A DNA stretch of 64,000 nt from Tetrahymena elliotti 4EA (Eukaryota > Ciliophora > Oligohymenophorea > Hymenostomatida > Tetrahymenidae), in assembly GCA_000231825.2 (NCBI GenBank), contig JH720293.1, positions 3,089,872-3,153,871 of the forward strand, read 5' to 3'. The notes under the pieces were generated by a model. The model was not told where the DNA came from. It did no database searches and was given only the letters and a program-made list of their open reading frames with translations. Position 1 is the first letter of the stretch. Every line of letters begins with the position of its first letter. Of this stretch, positions 1 through 12,800 are shown piece by piece. A program made the position numbers and the translations under genes.

Positions 1-2058
1 AATGGCTTCTACAACCTCTTCTCTTAATTTTAACAATTCTTCTAAATATTTCTGTAACTCTTCAAGATTTATAAATTTTTATTTCATAAATATCAGTAAT
101 TCCACCTTCTTTTAAACTGCTTCTTCTAAAGTTGCTTTTGTAGAAAGAATAAGCTCATCATATATAATTGCTTCCAGATATGATTAACCAAAGATTTAAT
201 TTTCATCATTTTCTAATTACATAGCAATTTTTCTATTATTGACTTCTATCATAATTGAATTTAATATTTGTTAGTATTTAATATTTATGTTTTTTTACAT
301 TTAAACTAATGTAAGCTCAAAAAGTTAATAATTTTACAGGATTTCTACTATAAACACTAAATAATATATGTCTATCATTCCAAATGAATTTTTATTTTTT
401 TGTTGAATGAATAGATCGATGAAAAAAAGATTGATGGCTTTCTTTAAGTTCTCATTCTATCCAAATACCTATTCTTTTGAGATAAAATCTTTACCTTCAA
501 AATTGTTCATTTCTGCTTCATACCCATTCATAAAAGTTAAGTTTTCATCATCTACAACTACTTCTTATCTTTAGCTTTAATTTTAAGAGTAAATAAACTA
601 TTCCATTTCTTTTATTTGTGACTAAATTTTATTTTCATAATATTTGATTATTAGGCTAATATTTTTTATTTCTTCTTAATTCTTAAATTTTATAAGTTAA
701 TCATCAGAACTAAGTAATATACTACGAATCACAAAATTAATAGTATCAGGTTAAATAGGTTTATTAAAATTTACACATTCTTAAAATGTATTTGAATTTC
801 TCATTTCTAAAATTTATTCTATTTGGTGGCTAATCTTCACTGAAACTGGGAATAAGATGATAACAATAATGCTTAATTAGTTGTTATTATTTTATAAGGT
901 TGAGCAAAAAATATACATAAAAGTTTGTATTAACAGAAAATAAATATTTAAAAATGCACAAAATTAAAGAATTTATCTATCAAAAAAGGGTTGATAAATA
1001 ACAAGTCTTAATAGCTCTAGAGCAACATAAACCCATAATAGAATAATACTCTCATCTTTATCAATAAGGATTACTAAAATGTAAATGATGACTTCAAAAG
1101 AATTCAAGAATGTTGAAATGTCAAAATACTTTGAGCGTAAGGCATCTTTTGAGCAAATTAAATAATCAAATTCGTTATTAGATATTAATATTGCTGTTAA
1201 TATTTCAAATGTAAAAAATAAATTAATTTTATTAAAGTAAGATAAAAAATTAATTCGATTTTTTACTAGTAAAATTTGCCTTAAATGATTACTGTAAGAA
1301 GAAAAATCTTTTTCTAGAGAAAAATCAGAAATTATTTATTTTTTATAAAATTAATAAAAAGGAAGAAAAGAAAAGTTTTGAAAAATTAATTAAAATGAAA
1401 AGACCATGGTGGTGTCAAATTTCAGAAATTTTTTAATTTTGAAGTTAAAATATTTTGAATTACTTATCAAGATAGTAAGAGTAACGTTCACAGCAGAAAT
1501 GTTATCAAAATTTATTGAGGAAAGTAGGAGAGAAGGGATCAAGAAAACAAAACCATAAGTCTGAAATACAATCGAAAATATAAGTTCGTCAAGGCTTTTA
1601 GATTTTTCTCTTTTACTTTATCTTTTTTGTTCAATAAAATTATAAAGCTTAAGATTTTTTTTCTATTTTTAGATCTTAGTTGTATTCATAATAAATTTAA
1701 TGAATAGGTAAAGAAGAATGATCCCATTAAATGCTAAAAAAAGGTATTTTAAGCTGCTAGTAAGGTCTGTTTAATCTTATAGGTATTTTTAAATGTTATT
1801 AGAATCAATAAATGAGAGATGCTATTCAATTTTTGATATTTTTTCACTTATTTTAGGAGTAAACAAAACTACAAATTACCCCAGCTACTTAAAAAGAATC
1901 AAAAAAATGCTTAAATTAAAGCTTCTTTTGAAGGATTTTGTGAGTGGGATCAAGTCTTCAACATAAAATCTCACTATTTAAAAATATAATGAAAAGGTCT
2001 AAACCTTATTCTAGTTTCTATTTGGTTATTTTGCTAAATACTTAAGTTTTTTTTACAT
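1..2058 (-). CDS. TmcB-like PAS membrane protein, copy A (3' part beyond window)
   Basis: This is the 5' part of a large multi-pass membrane protein; the gene continues past position 1. I chose the ATG at 2056-2058 because the frame from it (MQKKLKYLAKQ...) runs into FYVEDLIPLTKSFKR, which matches copies B and C at the same place. Exon 1 (1464-2058) carries two or three hydrophobic helices. An intron of 270 nt lies at 1194-1463 (minus-strand donor GTAATTC, acceptor ACAG), and exon 2 is open from 1193 to the window edge. After the intron come SNNEFDYL, more hydrophobic helices, then a soluble helical linker with FGQNENLKKAINLFF. The last residues seen (near MKQKFINLEELQ) lie roughly 200 nt before the point where the PAS domain starts in B and C, so the PAS domain is expected outside the window. 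Function is unknown; a sensory role is inferred from the family. Confidence 0.85.
1194..1463 (-). other. Enlarged first intron of copy A
   Basis: This intron sits at the same position and phase as the first introns of copies B (8716-8763, 48 nt) and C (15372-15445, 74 nt) but is 270 nt long. It is AT-rich, with no recognised content beyond a short open stretch on the plus strand that looks fortuitous. Confidence 0.75.
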
Positions 2059-2995
2059 TTTAAAGCCTTTTCTCTAAACCTTAATTATTTATTATTAACT
2101 TAATTAATTATTTCGAGTATAGGTAAGTACCTTTTTAATTAATTTGCCAAAATTTTGTTACAATTAATTCTTTCTAATTTGAATTTATTTGTATTATTTA
2201 ACACCATATAAATTTTGATTGGCGCAAAAAATTTTAAAGACTTATTCTTTTTAATACACATTTACATATGTCCTGGTTTTTTTTAAATAGAATTTTTTTA
2301 ATTTTCTTAAGAATATTTTACTGAAATATTTTTTATCTAATTAAAATCACAATTAAAGGTAATTTTCTTACGATACATGAACTCATTAGATATTTTGTAT
2401 TTTTTAAATATTCTTTCTGTAACAAGAATGTGTATCCTTCTTATTTCAATATATTTCAAAATAAATAAAATTATTTAGTATTTTTAATTTAAAAAAAAAT
2501 GTTCAAATGCTAATTAATGGTTTTATTTATCTTCTTAAAATTGACTCCTTATTTAACAGTTATTTTTTAAATACAAAAATAACTAATTATTTATCTAATA
2601 GATAGATTATCTATTATATTAATTTCTTATCTTACAAAGAAAACTTAAAAAAAACTTTTTTAAAAGTGAAATGAAATTACAATTAAAATATTCATGGTAA
2701 TTAATTTTATTTTTTTTGTTTTCAAAAAAATAGCTAAAATTATAAAATTAGTCTATTTCTGGATAATTTAATGATGTTAAATATAAAAGATAAATTTCTC
2801 TACCTCTGTTTAATGCTAATTAATTATATTCGTATGTTTCTATTCAAGTAAATTTTCTCAACTTAAATAACAAATTTCATATAAATTACTTTACATTAAT
2901 AATAAATTTATTTAATATTCTTCGTTTCAATGATTATTTAATTAATGTTTATTAATCTATAAAAGAAAAAATTAAGTTAGAAAACATAAAGATAA
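2059..2995. other. Intergenic, AT-rich spacer between copies A and B
   Basis: This stretch must contain the promoter of copy A and the 3' end signals of copy B. It is dominated by runs of A and T. I saw no frame with coding character and no recognisable motif. Confidence 0.7.
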
Positions 2996-5900
2996 TCACT
3001 ACAATTTTTAATGAAGAAAGTTTTAAATATATGGATTTTATATCAAAAATCTTATATTTAAAAGTGATAAATAAAGTTTAGTTTGTTATAGATATCTATC
3101 CATTTTTCTGTAAAAGATTAACCATCCAAATAAAAAAATTAATATCATGATAATTATTTGATAAACCAGAAGAGCAAAAAGAATTATTTTTAATTCTTAG
3201 TTGTAATTACTATTCATATTTTTTAAAAAGACTTATTGTGCTTTTATTACAAAGACAATAAAATTTTAAAGTTCTATAACTTCTTGAATGTTGTATTAGT
3301 TTTAAAAATTTAATAGGGTCTTATTGAAAAGATTATTATTACTATAAAATGTAAAAACTTTGTAAAACTACTCCATTATTTCAAAGTAAACTTTTATTGT
3401 TATGGTTAAGCCTTTTTACATTAAATTCTTGTAAATTTGATTACAAATTTATGGAGTAAATTTAGTTTCTACTTGATTGAAATAAGAAGAGTTCTATTCG
3501 TAAAGTTTACATATATCCTTTTAGTAGATTTAACTATATATACCTTCGAAATTATTTTAATCTGACCTATATTTAAATTAATTTAAGCTAAATTCACTTT
3601 AAAATAATTTACATGGGATGATTCATTATTTACTCAATATTTTACTAAAATGATTAAAAAACTTCACTCTATTCCTAAATTCTTGTTTATAAAATAGGTA
3701 TATACTTCAGGTAATTGAAAGCTGCACTTTTGTTTTGTTTGATAAGTAAGGTAAACAAATGAAGACCAGTTTCGTCTACAATAAAAGATTCAGTTTTTAA
3801 AAGGCTATCTATTTTAATAAGTAAATGATTAAACTTTAAATAAATAAAATAAATTTAAGATAATTAAAAGATTTGGAATATATTAAATTTAAAGATTTAA
3901 TTACTTATCATTGGGAGAGTAACTTTACACTATGAAATATATTTTTCCGATAACATCATATTTAGAATTGGATAAGGAAGAGTTATTAAAAAAGTAAATG
4001 CCGCAGCAATAATTAAGCAAATATTAGTTCTGTTTAACCTAGTTGTTTCACTAAGAACTTGCCTTTTAATATTTTCTTAAGGAGTTTCAGTGAAAATCAG
4101 TTAATTATAATTTCTAAAACAAATGTTCTTTATATCTTATAGATAAAAATCTAATTATTGGGTACTAAATGTTCCAAATAATTAGATTATCTATTCTCTT
4201 TTGGATTAAATGAATGAATAAACTGGTAAAATTACCAAAACACACAAGCTAGATAAACAGATAATAATTATTAGTTCTGTTAAAAGCTATTGCTAAATCT
4301 ATTAAACTTAATCTAGGGATGATTGCTATACTTATAAGGAGAGCTCTATTAAAACTTAAGTTATGTTTTCAGAATTATTAACAACAATCCACTAAGGTAT
4401 TCCAAACCCAACATTTCTAGAATACCTATATAAGTAACTGAAAATCATAATTACTGCAGAGAATAAAGACGTTTTCTACTAAACTAGGTTAAAAATATTA
4501 TAAGCCTAGTTTTCTATTGGCTAACTTCTATTTAATGGAGATCCTTGATAAAATATGTATTATTAATTTATCATACTATTGAAAATTTGTCTTTAGTCTC
4601 CTTAATTAAAAGCTTCAATAAGTAAATTGCCAACATCATTTACAGAATCTATGCAAAATTAGTTACTTAATTTAACAGCACTTTACTGAAATGTTATATT
4701 TTATGCAATAAGTAGATATTTCCCTTCAAGCAAACGAGCATAATTATAGTATTTCATAACCTATGATATTCCTATTTTATATAAACTTGCCCAATCTATC
4801 TAATCAATCTCATTTTAATAACTTTAAAGGGTTTGATTAATAGAAAAATATTACTAAACTATAATAAAAATAAGAAGTAAAAAACAAAATAAGCCTATTA
4901 TTTTGACAGTTCTCATAACTCTTAAACTCTTTTTTCTTAAAATAATTAATTTAGTAACTTTTTCTTGATTACTTGAAGAAGTTTCCCTTGAGTTTGTTGA
5001 AGAATCTAGCATATGTTTGATTCTATTTATATCTGTTTTATGATTATTCTTTTTAATATTAGTTTTGTTGTTGTAAGAGTGGCTTCTTTTTTAAGTCTTA
5101 AAATTTTAAATTTTATTGTTATCATCTTGAGGGAACATTTATTTTGATTTCATTAAGCTGGTTTATCTAGAATCTACTAAATATTGTACCTTATTTTCTA
5201 ACAACTCGCTTTCTGCTTTAGGAGAAGTAAATTATTATGAAATATTTCTTAATCCTTGATTTTATTTCTCACATATTATAGTTTCCATTTATTTTAAATT
5301 ATGAAATTGTTAGTTATTATTTGAATAAAGTGAAAGTTAGTTTGCTTAATATAAATTATTATGATTATAATTCAGGAGATTTAAAGGCGATTAAGCTTAT
5401 TCAAATAAATGGGTAAAAATAGTTTTTTAATTTAGTTTGGGAGATAAGGTGTAATTTAAATTTGATTGAATTTATAAGTTTGGTGAATTGTTCTATGACT
5501 GAAGCAGTTGAATTTCGTTTTCGTTCTATAATTCTTTTTAGAATTCACTTTATTGAAAGGGCGACTACTCAATCTTTGAATTTCTGTTAGTTGACAATTC
5601 AGCTATTTCATCAAAAATAAATTTTTAGTTTTCGAATTCGTGGTTACTAAAAGGTGAGTTCAATATTTAATTTTCGCTAAACTACTATAATAATTATTCA
5701 CGCTCTGTTTGATATTATTATTACAAATTTAAGTAATTACTCCTACATGTAGTAGTACCATGTCCAGTTTAAAGATTTTAATCATGAAAATCATGAAAAT
5801 AACTATTTACATGATGAAAACTGCCATTATTAGGATTAGGTGAATTTAAATGTAATAAACTCAAATCAAGGTTATTTTAAAAAGCTTAGCTCATATTAAA

Positions 5901-8900
5901 ATTTTGCTTCACCTCATGCTAAAATAAACTTTGATTTTACTCTATAGGTAATTTGTGCCTATCAATACATTTGGAACCACCGAGACTTGATTTATATGCT
6001 AAATTTTCTTGCAATATTTAGTTTAAATTATTTGATTAGAAATTTTAGTTCTGAGCTCTCTAATTATTTTTATCATCTTCTCGTTTCAATAAAATAGAAA
6101 AATCTTCACTTTTTAGTATCGGAGATCTGTTATTCGTTTGAGTATCTAATTAATTGCTAAGTATAATTGATTAGCTTTCATCATATTATTAAATGACACT
6201 ATTTTTAAAGTGGCTATTTTTGTTAGATAGCATTTATTAAGAATTCTCAAATTTGAGCTAATAAAAAATAGTTTCTTCATTTAAACTGTTTTGCATTAGA
6301 TCAGATAGTATTAATTATATATCTGATGTATTCAAGCAATGAAAGTTACTTTCATATTCTACAATTTAGTTTTCAATAACTTATCTAATAAATCTTTAAT
6401 TAATAATTGGATTTATTTGCTGAGCTTAAGTAATCTCAATGTATTTTATATGTTCTAAGGCATCAACTTCAAGTGGTTTAACTGAAATTTACATTATAAA
6501 AAACTAAAATTAGCTTAATATTCTTTTCCATTAACTTTATTAAGATTAATTATGTTTAGTAATCAAAAGGTAATTTATATTTTCTATCTAATTTTATCTA
6601 TTTTATCCTAATTCCTTCAAGTCTCCAATTTCATTTTCAATTTATTATTCTTATTATTCCTGGTATTTATCAACATTTTTTACTTTTAAAGTATGTTGAT
6701 TGGATAATTAAAGTCTTTCCTCAGACTTCTATTCTGCATAGTTATTTTAAAAGCTACTTTGCATATACACTTGACTAGATTAATTATCTTTTAGTGATTT
6801 GAGTTCATTTGGCCTGGGAACACTAGAGAAATTGGAATTTTATCTTGAAAGAATACCTTGGATATTTTTTCTAAATTATGAGATGAATGGAAAGTACTGT
6901 TTCAGATTAACTTTGTTAAATTATTGAAGAGAAGAAAATAATAGTTAGCTAATTTGATATGTCATAGAGAGTAGTCTATAATTACTTGAATCATATAAAA
7001 TATATTAAGGTTAATTAGGTATTTTATGAAATAGGGATGCTATTCCAAAATCATTATCTACAGATATTATATTAACTTTAAAATCAATTTTGACAGGTAT
7101 AATATGATTAGATTGTGTGAGAGCGAATAAAAGTTTTTCTTTTAAGTTTGTTGTATTTCTTACTGAGTCAAAGAATTTTTTAAGAAATTGTGAGTGAATT
7201 TTTGCTATTGGACCTGGCATTAATATTTCTATTGGTTAATTCATTATTATTTAAGGTTTGAATCCAAAAAATTGTGCAAAGTTGTTAGAAACTTTGTTAA
7301 TTTTAGTTAATTATTGTTCAGCTTTCAAAGAAGCAAATAATACACATGTTTCAGTTGAATTTATTTCTAACATGCCACATTACTCTTATTATTCTAAATT
7401 ATTTTACTTCTTTAGATTAATATCGTTATCGCTGAAAGAGAGAATTTCAAGATAATACAAATTAATTTCATAAAGCTGAGGACTGAATTCATTAGTTTTA
7501 ATAAGTAAATTAATAGATTCTATTAGAGTATTTCTAAGTGCTTACAATTCATCTAATTTGGCTTAAATTTTTTCTAAATTTATAAGCCTATTTTTCATAA
7601 ATTAAAGTAATTGTATTTTTTTTTGAATAGCTTATTCCAAATTTTAAGATGTTTAGTTTAGAAGCTCATCAAAAAGTAGTGCTTAGTAAAATGATTAAGA
7701 AAATATTTATTTATCATTTTATTCTAAATTCATTTCACATTTTTACTTTTTCACCTATTTATTAATTTAGGAAATAATTTATGAAAATTTAAAATCTGCT
7801 TTACTCTAATATTAAGTTAACACCATCTGAAATTTTGTATAATTTTTTAGTGCTTCTATGATAAAAACTAAGTAATAAATATCTATAATACCAAATTAAT
7901 TATTTTTTATTTCTTGCTAGAATATCTCCAAAAAGAGCTAATTTATCTCTTATTTTAATAATTCATTTATCCCATAAGCTTGCTCTTAAAACACATATTG
8001 CTTTCCTTCTATTAAATATTAATCAGCCTTATATTTACCTAAAAGTGATACCTAGTTTATTCGTTATTCATTTTTATAAGTTTACTAACATTTTTTAAGT
8101 AGTAGATTTTTTTAATTGTTTAGTTAACTTCCTTGGCTTTATTAGGCGATTAAATATTAATTTACTTAGTTTTACCTCCATTTTATCATATAACTTATTG
8201 ATTATATTTCTTTGTGGTTTTATTCTAATTCAAAAAATCTTCTAGAAGAAAATATATTTCTAGCAACATAATTTAAGCTTGATGGATTCAATTTTTATTC
8301 ATGGAAAATGTAATTTTCAACATTTAAAAAATCAAATTTTGTAAGCAATTATTAGATGGTTAAACTTATTTTAAATATAATAGGTATTAGCAAAATAACT
8401 AGAATTGAAAAATAATGAATATTTTCATACTAAATTATGATGAATATTTCTAATGAAATAAAAAATGCTATTAAGTAATTATTGATAAAAAGTAGAATAA
8501 TCTCAATTTTTTTATCAAAGTAAGGTTTTATTACAATTAAACGTCCTAATTCTGAAGCAAGTATTAACAAGTAAATAGTGATACTTTCACTTTTTTTTTA
8601 GATTATTAATATAGTTTGGCATGCTATTTCAAAGAATTAAAAAAATTTTTGAGATCCTGAATATTTTTATTTCAATGCATCTTTAGAAGAAGATAAATAA
8701 TCATAATTGTTGTCACTTATTAATAAACCTATTTTAATTAAAAATAATTAAATTTTTTTTTACATATAATCATTTTTTATGTTACCAATAACTGTTGTTA
8801 AGCTTAAGTTAATATAAGATATAAATGATTCTACTAAAATTCCTGAAAATAATAGTGACGGAATCATAATTATGTGCAAATAAATAGCAAAAATGAACTA

Positions 8901-9353
8901 AACTATCTTTTCACATATATTTTAATTGTCCTTTAATATATTTTCTCTTTCCTTTATAAATGCTAGAAGTTTTAAACTCTATCCTTTTTGTTAGGTTTTA
9001 AATGATAAATAGATGCATTTGAATACTAAGAATAAAATGAGGCATGAATTTAAAATACAGAACACAGTTAAGGATATCCAGCAATAATATTTATTTTAGT
9101 CTAACTTTTAGAACAAATTGTATTCTTAAATATATGCAAAATAACTCTCCAAAAGTACTAGTTAATCAACAGCATTGTTGTTGAGTACTATTATAAGCTA
9201 CAAGAATGTTTTTAATATAATTAATACAAGGCTTAGGTTAAATCCTCTTTCATAGCCTTTTATTATTTATATAATATCATTTAAGTAAAACTTTGTTAAA
9301 GATGATTAAGTTGAATGTTAATTTAAGTTGAATTATTCTACTTTTTTTTCCAT
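2996..9353 (-). CDS. TmcB-like PAS membrane protein, copy B
   Basis: A large multi-pass membrane protein, about 2,000 residues after splicing. It starts at the ATG at 9351-9353 (MEKKVEQFNLNQ...) and ends at TGA 2996-2998. Exon 1 has several hydrophobic helices (for example LSLVLIILKTFL and IYLHIIMIPSLLF) and ends at a 48-nt intron, 8716-8763. A helical linker follows, then a PAS domain coded at about 7010-7330 with the ciliate-type core EILMPGPIAKIHSQFLKKFF, followed by a second conserved segment, YILYDSSNYRLLSMT. The C-terminal half has a membrane helix (IGLFCFLLLIFIIV), an extracellular-type domain of roughly 250 residues, more membrane helices and a conserved tail (LIQNPYIQNFL). Copy C has the same order throughout. 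Further short introns are likely in the 3' half and were not all resolved. The name rests on the PAS and membrane architecture; ligand and partners are unknown. Confidence 0.85.
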
Positions 9354-9898
9354 TACCCTATTTTAATTTTAATAGAAATTAGTTAGTCTTTTATTTACCT
9401 AAGCTTACTATTTATGGAATTTGATAACCAATAGTTATTTAAAAATTTATTACACAACAAATTTTTACAATCTAGATTCTACTGTTTTTACTTATCTAAA
9501 ATCTAGTTTTGGTGATAATAGATAGATAGATTATTTAAAAATAAAAAAATTTACTATATAATTTTAAGATAAAAAAATAACATTTATTTTTACATCTCTT
9601 TTGAAATAATTTATTGAAATTAATCGTTTTAAAGATATTAGTTTAAAATGAAATAAATCGATTAATTTTTTTGATTCAAAACAACCTTTTACATATTTTT
9701 TCATATTTACATAAATTTTTTATAGCATGAAAATACATAAAATATAATTTAAGAGGAAGGAAAAATAATTAAAAATTTTTTTTACTCTTATTTCAATGAA
9801 AATGTTTTAAATTCTTAAAAATTATATTTATAATTTAATTTTTAAGAATATCTGATCCCCCTTTAAAATATTTAAATTCATATTTGGGTTTTTTCTTT
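9354..9898. other. Intergenic spacer between copies B and C
   Basis: About 545 nt of AT-rich DNA between the start of copy B and the stop of copy C, both on the minus strand. I saw no coding frame or known motif. Confidence 0.7.
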
Positions 9899-12800
9899 TC
9901 AGCTTAGATTTTTATGTAGATAGTTTTAGATATAAGGATTCTGAATTAGATAACTAATATTTAAAATTGAAAGATATTATTTTGTTTTAAAAAGATATGT
10001 GTCCATATCCGAATAGAAATTTAACCATCCAAAGTAAAAAATAATTGCCATCATTACAAATTAGTAAATCAATAAACCTAATAGGTAATTTTCTAGCTTA
10101 GTTTAGTGTTAATTACTTTCAGATTTTAGATAGACAGCTAATGTTTCTAAAATTTCAACCAAATATACTTGCAAAGTAACAAATTCTTAAAGATTATTTT
10201 CTTAGCTAAACAGAGCAAACTTTTCTAAAAATATGTTTAAATCTGTAATCACCATAATTTCTTCTAAATTAGACAAAATTTTGAAAAAGTTATTGATCGC
10301 AATAGATAATCCCTTATTCATCACTCCATTCAAAATAGTTTTACATTCATTTAAACTTAATGTATTATTACTAGGCATATATTAAGGATACTAAAAAATG
10401 TTTTCACAAGGGTCACTTTCAAATGATGCCATAAAATAGTTATCAAAAGTATCTTGATTGTACCTATTTATTAAATAAATTATCAAATAAAATTTAAGAA
10501 AATAAAAATAGATTTGAATTACACTACAGAATTTCTTGATTATTACAGTATCTGCTATAGATTTGTTTATAAAGTTAAAGACTGTTCAACATAGCTAACA
10601 AGCTTATCTTCATATTTCTAGTAAGAGAATTATGTTATTTATGATTAAGTCTTTAAAACTATAGTGAAAAAAGCTAAGCTCGTATAGTCTAACAAAAAAG
10701 CTTGAATACTATAAAGGTTTTCTAAAAAATAAAATATAATTAAAAAATGGAATAAATAGATAAAAATGTTACCCAAAAGAGGTAATTAGTCTTTATTTTA
10801 ATCTATATAGCTTGTTGAAAGTACTTAATTTAAAATAGGATAAGGTAGTGTAAGCAAAAATACTAATAAAAGCATAAGCAAAACAATTTTATTAACTTTA
10901 TTAATACTAGAAGTTGTACTTAAATTTTATCTTTTTTAAGTCTCTTTATTATTATTTTAGAGAAGAATAGCTTTTATGTTACTATTCTTTGAGTAAATAT
11001 TTGACATTTGAATAATAGATTCTTCTATGAATGATGAATTAAATGTTCCAAATAGTTATATTATCTATTCTCTTTTTATTTAAATAAAATAATAGAGAGG
11101 AATGATGATAAAAATGCAGAATGCTGTTACTATTATTATAATAACTAAAAGATTGTTAACATCTTACTCAATACTGCTAAGTTAATTTATTGAAAATTAT
11201 TAGCATTCAGAGCTTACTGACTTAAGAGCTTTCACTATTTCTTCTTGGTTGGTAACAGCTATAAATTAGGTTATACCAACACCAGCTGCTCTAGTATATT
11301 TAAATAGATAAGAAAGCAGGAAGATAGCACCCTCAAATAAACTTACTTCTTTCTCAACAGTGAAGTACTATTATAAACTTGTTTGGTTTTCTAAAGGAGT
11401 TGATCTGTCTATAACAGATCCTATTTTAAAAAAATATGAAGTTGATAGCATTCCCTTTAAGATTTATAGTTCTATGCTTGCACTAGATAAATTTTTTAAG
11501 AGATTAGAAACTTCAGAAGCTGAAGAATACATTTCTGATTTTGCTGTTTACTGCATTTAATTAGAAGTATCTGGTGGTACTTAAATGAGCTCAGCTTAAA
11601 GAACTGTATTTAGGTTGTAGTTTTTCATAATTGAATATAGAGAAATTTCGTACTAGGTTGACCAGTTCACATAATTTAAGTCATCAGCAAAAATGTTAAA
11701 TTAATTTTTCATGCTAACATATTATTCTATAATCACTGAAATTATTATTAAAAAGCTACATATTCCTATTAGGTTGACTATTTTCATCACTCCTAAAGTA
11801 TTTCTTTCAAGTATAATTCTTTTTGTTGACTTCTTGGTGCTGCTAGCAGTTGATTCTCGAGAGTGGTTTGATGATTAGTCTAATGCATCTTTTAAATGTC
11901 TAATTTAATTTTTTTGAGAAGTTATGATTTATTTATGATTTTTTGAGAGAGAGTGTACACTTATTGAGATTTATTTACTTGGTTGTAAGTTAATATTTCC
12001 CTTTTAAAGTACATCGTTCATCATTTGAGTGTTAGTAGATTATTACTAATAATCATTTTGTTTGTTTGTTATTGATAAATTCTATTGTGATTATTCTCCT
12101 TTAGGTGCTTATACGAGTTAGCCTGTGCTCTTAAAATAATTGAATTACTAAGAAGAAGTTATTTCATGAGGAGAGATTAATTCAAATTTGTGAGGAGAAA
12201 ACATTCCAAAATCATTATTATTTTGTGTGGTAATCTAGGAGAAAGGATTTTATAAATCTTAACTATTAAATTGTAAATTAGTTAAATCAGGTTTGTCCTA
12301 TTATTACTATTATTGTTGCATTAAACTTGAATTTTTTAAATCTAAATCTGGTAGTTAGTTATTAATGTCAACATCATTTAGCTTTTGTTACTAGTAAAAG
12401 CTGTATTCTTGGATCTCTTGATTATAAGTTTGATGCTTTATTCCTGCAAATTAAAAACTATTTGAAATTTCAGATTAATTGTGTTTAAATGCCTGGTAAG
12501 AAGATTATTCTAAGTTTTTAAATTACCTATCTTATAATTTAAGAATATTATTATTATTATCCTTTATTAGTATTTCTGAATTTTAGTCTTTTTAAAGCTC
12601 ATTATTTGTGCTTTTAATTTATGTTAGATGCTTCAAAGTAGGTTCTCTTTTTTAAGAGAATAGGCTTTCTTTTCTTCCAAAAAGAGTAGATTTTTAATAT
12701 TTATCCATATCTTCATGACTAGTAGCATTTTAACTAGCATTTTGACCAGTTGCATCAATGTTCTTTTAAGGAAATTCAAATTTTTAGGGCAATGCTTGAT

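Noticed and set aside
1405..1563. A 52-codon plus-strand ORF beginning MVVSNFRNFLIL.
   Set aside because: It overlaps, in antisense, the 3' end of exon 1 and the first intron of copy A; the minus-strand frame is clearly conserved with paralogues.
1190..2058. Copy A first seemed 5'-truncated, because the sequence just upstream of exon 2 does not resemble exon 1 of copies B and C.
   Set aside because: A matching exon 1 (FYVEDLIPLTKSFKR and following helices) was found at 1464-2058, separated by a 270-nt intron, so the 5' end is intact.
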